Source: Liolophura sinensis (taxonomy: Eukaryota; Mollusca; Polyplacophora; Chitonida; Chitonidae). From it: 64,000 bases of DNA. Location of the stretch: the NCBI RefSeq assembly GCF_032854445.1, contig NC_088303.1, positions 939,501-1,003,500 on the forward strand, written 5' to 3'. Positions 59,393 through 64,000 of this stretch are shown here, piece by piece (position 1 is the stretch's first letter; every line of letters begins with the position of its first letter). Below the pieces are notes generated by a model. The model ran no database searches. It saw nothing but the letters and a program-made list of their open reading frames with translations, and was not told the origin of the DNA. The position numbers were made by a program, and so were the translations under genes.

Positions 59393-62300
59393 GTATGGTA
59401 AATCTAGTCATTCCTACATTTACCATATGTGGTTCAGTTGCATCTTCCATTTCTAGGGCTTGTATTTTGATGTGAGTGAGTCATGGAATTGACTCCCGCA
59501 AAGATTCTCGCATATGCACCAATGCATATATGGAAATATTTTATATTTTGTTGGTTGGTAATGATTACAGTAGCTAAAACAAACAGTATTCCAAATTCCA
59601 ACTCACACTGTCACACCAACCATTATAGTATCATTCATGTAAATGGTGATTGGCTGAAGAGAACAATTGTGACCAATTGTGGCTGTTGACAGGGTGAATT
59701 TTGCAATCAGGGTACACTGACAGCACTTTGACAGCTTTCCATTCTTACTCTGGTTGTCCATAATAACCAATCCTTCTGGATTGTCACAAAGAATTTAAAA
59801 ATCTTGTGCTGCAGAAAGGGAACACAGACACAGGGGAGGGCAATTGTTAAATTTGGCCTCTGTCTTTTCCTTGACCAATAGGCCTGATCTTTGTTAAATT
59901 GAGTAAAAAAGTCATTGAGCACTGCATTAAATATCATTGAAATAAAATTCAGATAGCCTCTTTAGAACATTTTCAGCGGATCATTTTGTTGATAAACATG
60001 TGTATTTCATACACCATGAATTGCCAGATATACATTTATCTCTGGTACCAGCTTGCATGCAAACTTGATGATTTATTATATCTAAATTATATACTGAGCC
60101 AGCCAGGTGTTTGTGATGTCGCTGAAGTCTAAAATGCTTAAGTGATATGAAGGTAGCCTTGACTGTAGTAATATAGTCTAAAGGAAACCTAGCTGGTCTT
60201 TTAAATTTTTAATAGTTTGTAGATTCCACTTGTTTGTTGTTCAGTCAGCCGTCATGATCTTAGCTCAGTCGGAACAATGAGAATCTGTTCCAAGATGATA
60301 TTTTGTGTGAGTGAATTGTAGCGTGATAAAGTAAATCGTAGGACTCCTGCAAAATATACAGATGTATCAAGTGAAAATCTGTTACATTGTTATGCATACT
60401 AAGAATTCCAGGATCACTGGTTACCGTGGTTTTTGAAAGATAAAAAAAAAATTTCGTCAGGTTAGTAGAGCTTGTTTAATTAATTGCTGAATACTTTTAC
60501 GTTACATGGTTTTTCCCGTGTGTTAGTGGTTAAACGAAGTCTCTGGTTAAATAAGTGTAATTGATATATTGTTTTAGGTACCTGGAATGATGTAAAACCC
60601 TTAGCAGCCACTGAACTGTTATAAATGGCCAGATTACATGTCAATCTCATCTTCATTGTTGTAATCCTGAGGATTTATGTACCTGTGCACATGTATTTTT
60701 CGTCTGAAGATTGCAGAAGTAATTTCAAATGTCTGATACCATTTACGAACATGTGAGATTTTAGCTTGCACCATGGGCAACCTGGTTTTAGTAGTCTTCC
60801 TGGCATGAAAACATCTGTATGTTTACATTTTTCACAATGTAAGAGATCGATAACTTCCAGCCCATTCTGACCTTAACACTGGCACGTCGGGGTGGGGGGT
60901 GGGGGGTGGGGGGTGTAGAGATCTAGAGCTCTGGCTTCTTTATGGGGTGGATTCTGCATAAAAAAGCACTCGGCACAAATGGAATGACGCAACAGCCACT
61001 GCGTTAGCTGCCTGTGGAAATCGTGCCTGAGGCATAGCGACACGGCCCACCCTCCATTGATATGCTTCTGCAAGGTCTCAATCTTACAACCAGCACATAT
61101 TTCAAGGCTGAATCAGAACCACTGTGATGAGTCAGATGTCAGAGTTATTAGGCTGGCTATCTGCTTTTTTGTTTTTTCCTTCCTAAAAGCGTTGCTGGTC
61201 TGTCAAAATTCCGGCTGGGCAGTGAGAGACCATGATGAAACCATTTAGTTGCCATATGAGAAACTATCATTATATTCATGCATGCAAATATTTTGTTTAA
61301 GTCCGAGATCTTTGAATATGTTTTTTATTTTTGAACTTAGAATCTCACCCTTCTTTCCTTTATAATAAAAATGCATTATCACATTTATATGTTGTATATG
61401 TAAGATTTTTGCGCACCTTTTCTAGAACAATTAAAATTTAATGTTTTCATGCACAGTATATTAAAGTAAGTTGTAAATTATGATTGATTTACATGTATCT
61501 TCCAAATTGCAGTTTGAAAAGGTAAAATAAATTAGGATGTAAACAGAAGGTTAAACCATGTACAAATAATGCACAGTGAATAATCATACATTTAAATACA
61601 TGCCAGATAGGGTAATGGTCACGACTGGTTGTGGATGATTACTGGAATCAGTGTGAATTCATTCCTTCCTGAATGAGCAGAACCAGGAAAATAATGTTAT
61701 GAAGCATTATGTTCACATTAAACAAACTGGAAACCAGTAATGAACAACTCTCATACATGTATACATAGCTAGTATTGTAACCACCCCAAACAGTCTTGCA
61801 GGTCATACACATACCTGTAGAAGCATAGCTGTTATGGCTCAGCCTATTGACGAACCTGTTTTCTGCTTCCTGTCATACTTAATCGGACATTCCTAGAAAT
61901 ACTGGTGTACATGTAATGTGTGAGAAGCCTTTTAGGAAGTAGCTAATGCCGTTTTTAAGCCTAAGGTCACCATTATCCTTGGACCAGATTGCAAAATTTC
62001 CACACCCAAGAGCAATGTAACCTTAAAAGATTATCATTGAATTTCTAAAATGTAATTATGGCCTGGTTCAGTGTCCTTAGTGGGTTTTATGGGTATCTAG
62101 GGGCATTGGTAAGGAGTCCCTAGATCTCCTTGTTAGGACAAGGACAGATGCTTTAGCCTGTCATTGCTTTCACATAATAATCGCAGGATACGAGGAATCT
62201 GGTTTAAACTCATTATTCAGTGATCTCGTAAGTAGCATGCACTTGTAAATGTAGCTTGATGTAAAACGGTGCATTGCAGTAAAAAGGTGCATTGCAGTTT

Positions 62301-63344
62301 GGAAATTTGACCCTTTTCCTACAGTATAGTTCCCATAAGCCGGTTATGGATTTTTGTTCTTGTAAACAAACCTGACTCATAGTACAAAGCTCAGCATCGC
62401 AGTCAAACAAATGCCCCTGATCTATTGATGCAGTTCACAAGTGGTTCAAATTACTGGAAAATGTAAACGGCAATAAGCGACACAGTACATGTAGATACTA
62501 TCAGGGAAATGGATTATGGGATTGTATGTCATCGGGGATTCTCTCTGTTGTATCAGCCCTGCTCTCTTGTCTTCCTTAATGTGGTCTATTGATTTTTTCT
62601 ACACTAAGCTGAGCAAGGCACTTCTAAGGTTGTTGGGTTTTGCCTCTACCCTGGGAATAATGCTGTTAACAGCTATACAGATTGCAGATTTGGCAACAAA
62701 AAATGCAACGTCCAATTTAATTTGTATCAGTCTGGCTGTAGTTTGTCTGACCTAGTTGCATCTTGTATCCGAAGTTGATAAATTTGAACCTAGTCCAGTC
62801 TTGGGAAATGGGTGACTGTTTCTCCAGAGTTCACTTGGTAATGTGTGTCTGATCTGTAATCATGTGCACATCTGAGAATGCCCTGCTTGTCAGTGATTGG
62901 TCCACTTTGCCTGTAACACATGTCATGTACAGGAGCAAAATGCTTTCTGATTTTATTGGTGGTATGACCAGTCACAGCCAGGCTGTATAGTCATGTACGG
63001 CACCTGCAAAACAACAAAAACTGAGAACAAGTTTGAATGCTGTTTAAATAAAGGTTTATTGAAAATGAAACAAGTTGTATTCATCTCTGTTCTGTGTTAA
63101 TTGTCTGGAACTCACAGTGCATAGATGTCTTTTTACTTGAGTATAGGGTTCCCTATACTAGAGCTCAGGGCCACTTGCACAAAGGGATTGAAAGCCTTAG
63201 TTTTATTTAATTAATTTTAAGACACGAAGATCAAGATTGTAGCCTTTGCTTATAATTGCTACCCTCCTGCATGAAGGGATTTTGTCAGTTTTGACTCGGT
63301 TTGCAAAGTTGTGCAATTTAATTGTCTTTAGAAAGAAATTTGTC
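59393..63344 (+). other. CMIP intron 6, partial
   Basis: AT-rich intronic sequence without recognised exons or elements other than a G-rich tract at 60889-60914. The next CMIP exon, which should encode the segment after the split Arg/Ser codon, was not found before the window ends. Confidence 0.6.
60889..60914. repeat. (GGGGGGT)n tract, possible G-quadruplex
   Basis: Four consecutive G-runs of four to six separated by single T residues on the plus strand, a compact quadruplex-forming pattern in the sense orientation of CMIP intron 6. Confidence 0.85.
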
Positions 63345-64000
63345 ACATGTTGGTGGTGTACCCACTCTGTGTTCAGTTCCTGGTGAGCCCACTGTAGGGT
63401 CAGTTGCTGTTGTTCACTCTGTGGTCAGTTCCTGGTGAACCCACTGTAGGGTCAGTTGCTGGTGTATCCATTCCGTAGTCAGTTGCTGTTGTTCACTCTA
63501 TGGTCAGTTCCTGTTGAACCCACTGTAGGGTCAGTTGCTGGTGTATCCACTCCATAGTCCATGGTCAGTCTCTGGTGAACCCACTGTAGGGTCAGTTGCT
63601 AGTGAATCCACCCAGTGGTCAGTTGCTTGTGAACCTACTCTGGGGTCAGTTGCTTGTGAACACACTCTAGGCTCAGTTGCTAGTGAATCCACTCTGTGGT
63701 CATTTGCTGGTGAATCCACTTGGGGGTCAGTTGCTTGTGAACCCACTCTGGGTCAGTTGCTTGTGAACACACTCTAGGGTCAGTTGCTAGTGAATCCACT
63801 TCCTGGTCAGTTGCTGGTGAATCCACTCTGAGGTCAGTTGCTGGTGAACCCACACTGGGGTCATTTGCTGGCGAACCCACTCTGGGGTCAGTTGCTGGCG
63901 AACCCACTCCGAGGTCAGTTGCTTTTGAACCTACTTGGTGGTCATTTGCTGGTGAATCTACTCTGGGGTCAGTTGATAGTGAACCCACTCTGGGGTCAGT
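63345..64000. repeat. 27-bp minisatellite running off the window end
   Basis: About 24 copies of a degenerate 27-bp unit, GTCAGTTGCTGGTGAACCC plus ACTCTGGG. The left part is less regular and includes half units with GTTCACTCTGTG. The period is a multiple of three, giving repetitive Asp/Pro/Ser-rich frames on the minus strand that are not genes. Confidence 0.94.

Overview
This window is genomic DNA from an animal, most likely a lophotrochozoan and probably a mollusc. Genes are split by GT-AG introns with AT-rich non-coding DNA. tRNA-derived SINE-like elements with ATAA/ATCA-rich tails, of a kind I associate from memory with molluscan genomes, recur throughout. There is one Ty3/gypsy relic and an exceptional load of tandem repeats. 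No bacterial features (operons, RBS, CRISPR) are present, and most long open frames are artefacts of tandem repeats whose unit length is a multiple of three.

Left end (1-1.8 kb): the last coding exon (1473-1563, + strand) of an ATG8-family gene of the GABARAPL2/GATE-16 type, ending in the Gly-plus-one-residue tail processed by ATG4. A 62-bp minisatellite fills the intron just upstream. The 3' UTR carries a very G-rich tract and an AATAAA.

Intergenic region (1.8-21.2 kb): a 45-bp repeat, a nest of two SINE families with a visible target-site duplication (3.15-3.81 kb), and a continuous satellite of about 16.5 kb (3.87-20.34 kb). The satellite has a ~32-bp monomer and higher-order periods of about 2,330 bp and about 925 bp. 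About 0.9 kb of non-repetitive, CpG-containing sequence separates it from the next gene.

Right two thirds (21.28 kb to beyond the window): the 5' part of the orthologue of C-Maf-inducing protein, CMIP (+ strand). Six coding exons (21282-21569, 44819-44947, 45685-45735, 48264-48336, 49924-50013, 59262-59392) encode roughly the first 253 residues: a divergent N-terminus, the PH-domain region, and the start of the following helical region. The rest lies outside. Intron 1 (23 kb) holds SINEs, a 70-bp minisatellite, a decayed antisense Ty3/gypsy retrotransposon (33.7-36.95 kb), a 24-bp minisatellite and an AT microsatellite. Introns 3, 5 and 6 hold minisatellites of 16, 40, 45, ~53, 78, 54, 75 and 27 bp, six of them packed into intron 5.

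The two genes are not functionally linked in any way visible here. Their human orthologues also lie together on chromosome band 16q23, so the pairing looks like retained ancestral linkage. I found no convincing new biological system. The best candidates for a second look are the higher-order satellite, the frame conflict at the CMIP exon 3/4 junction, and the intronic array that repeats a 3' splice-site-like motif about twenty times.
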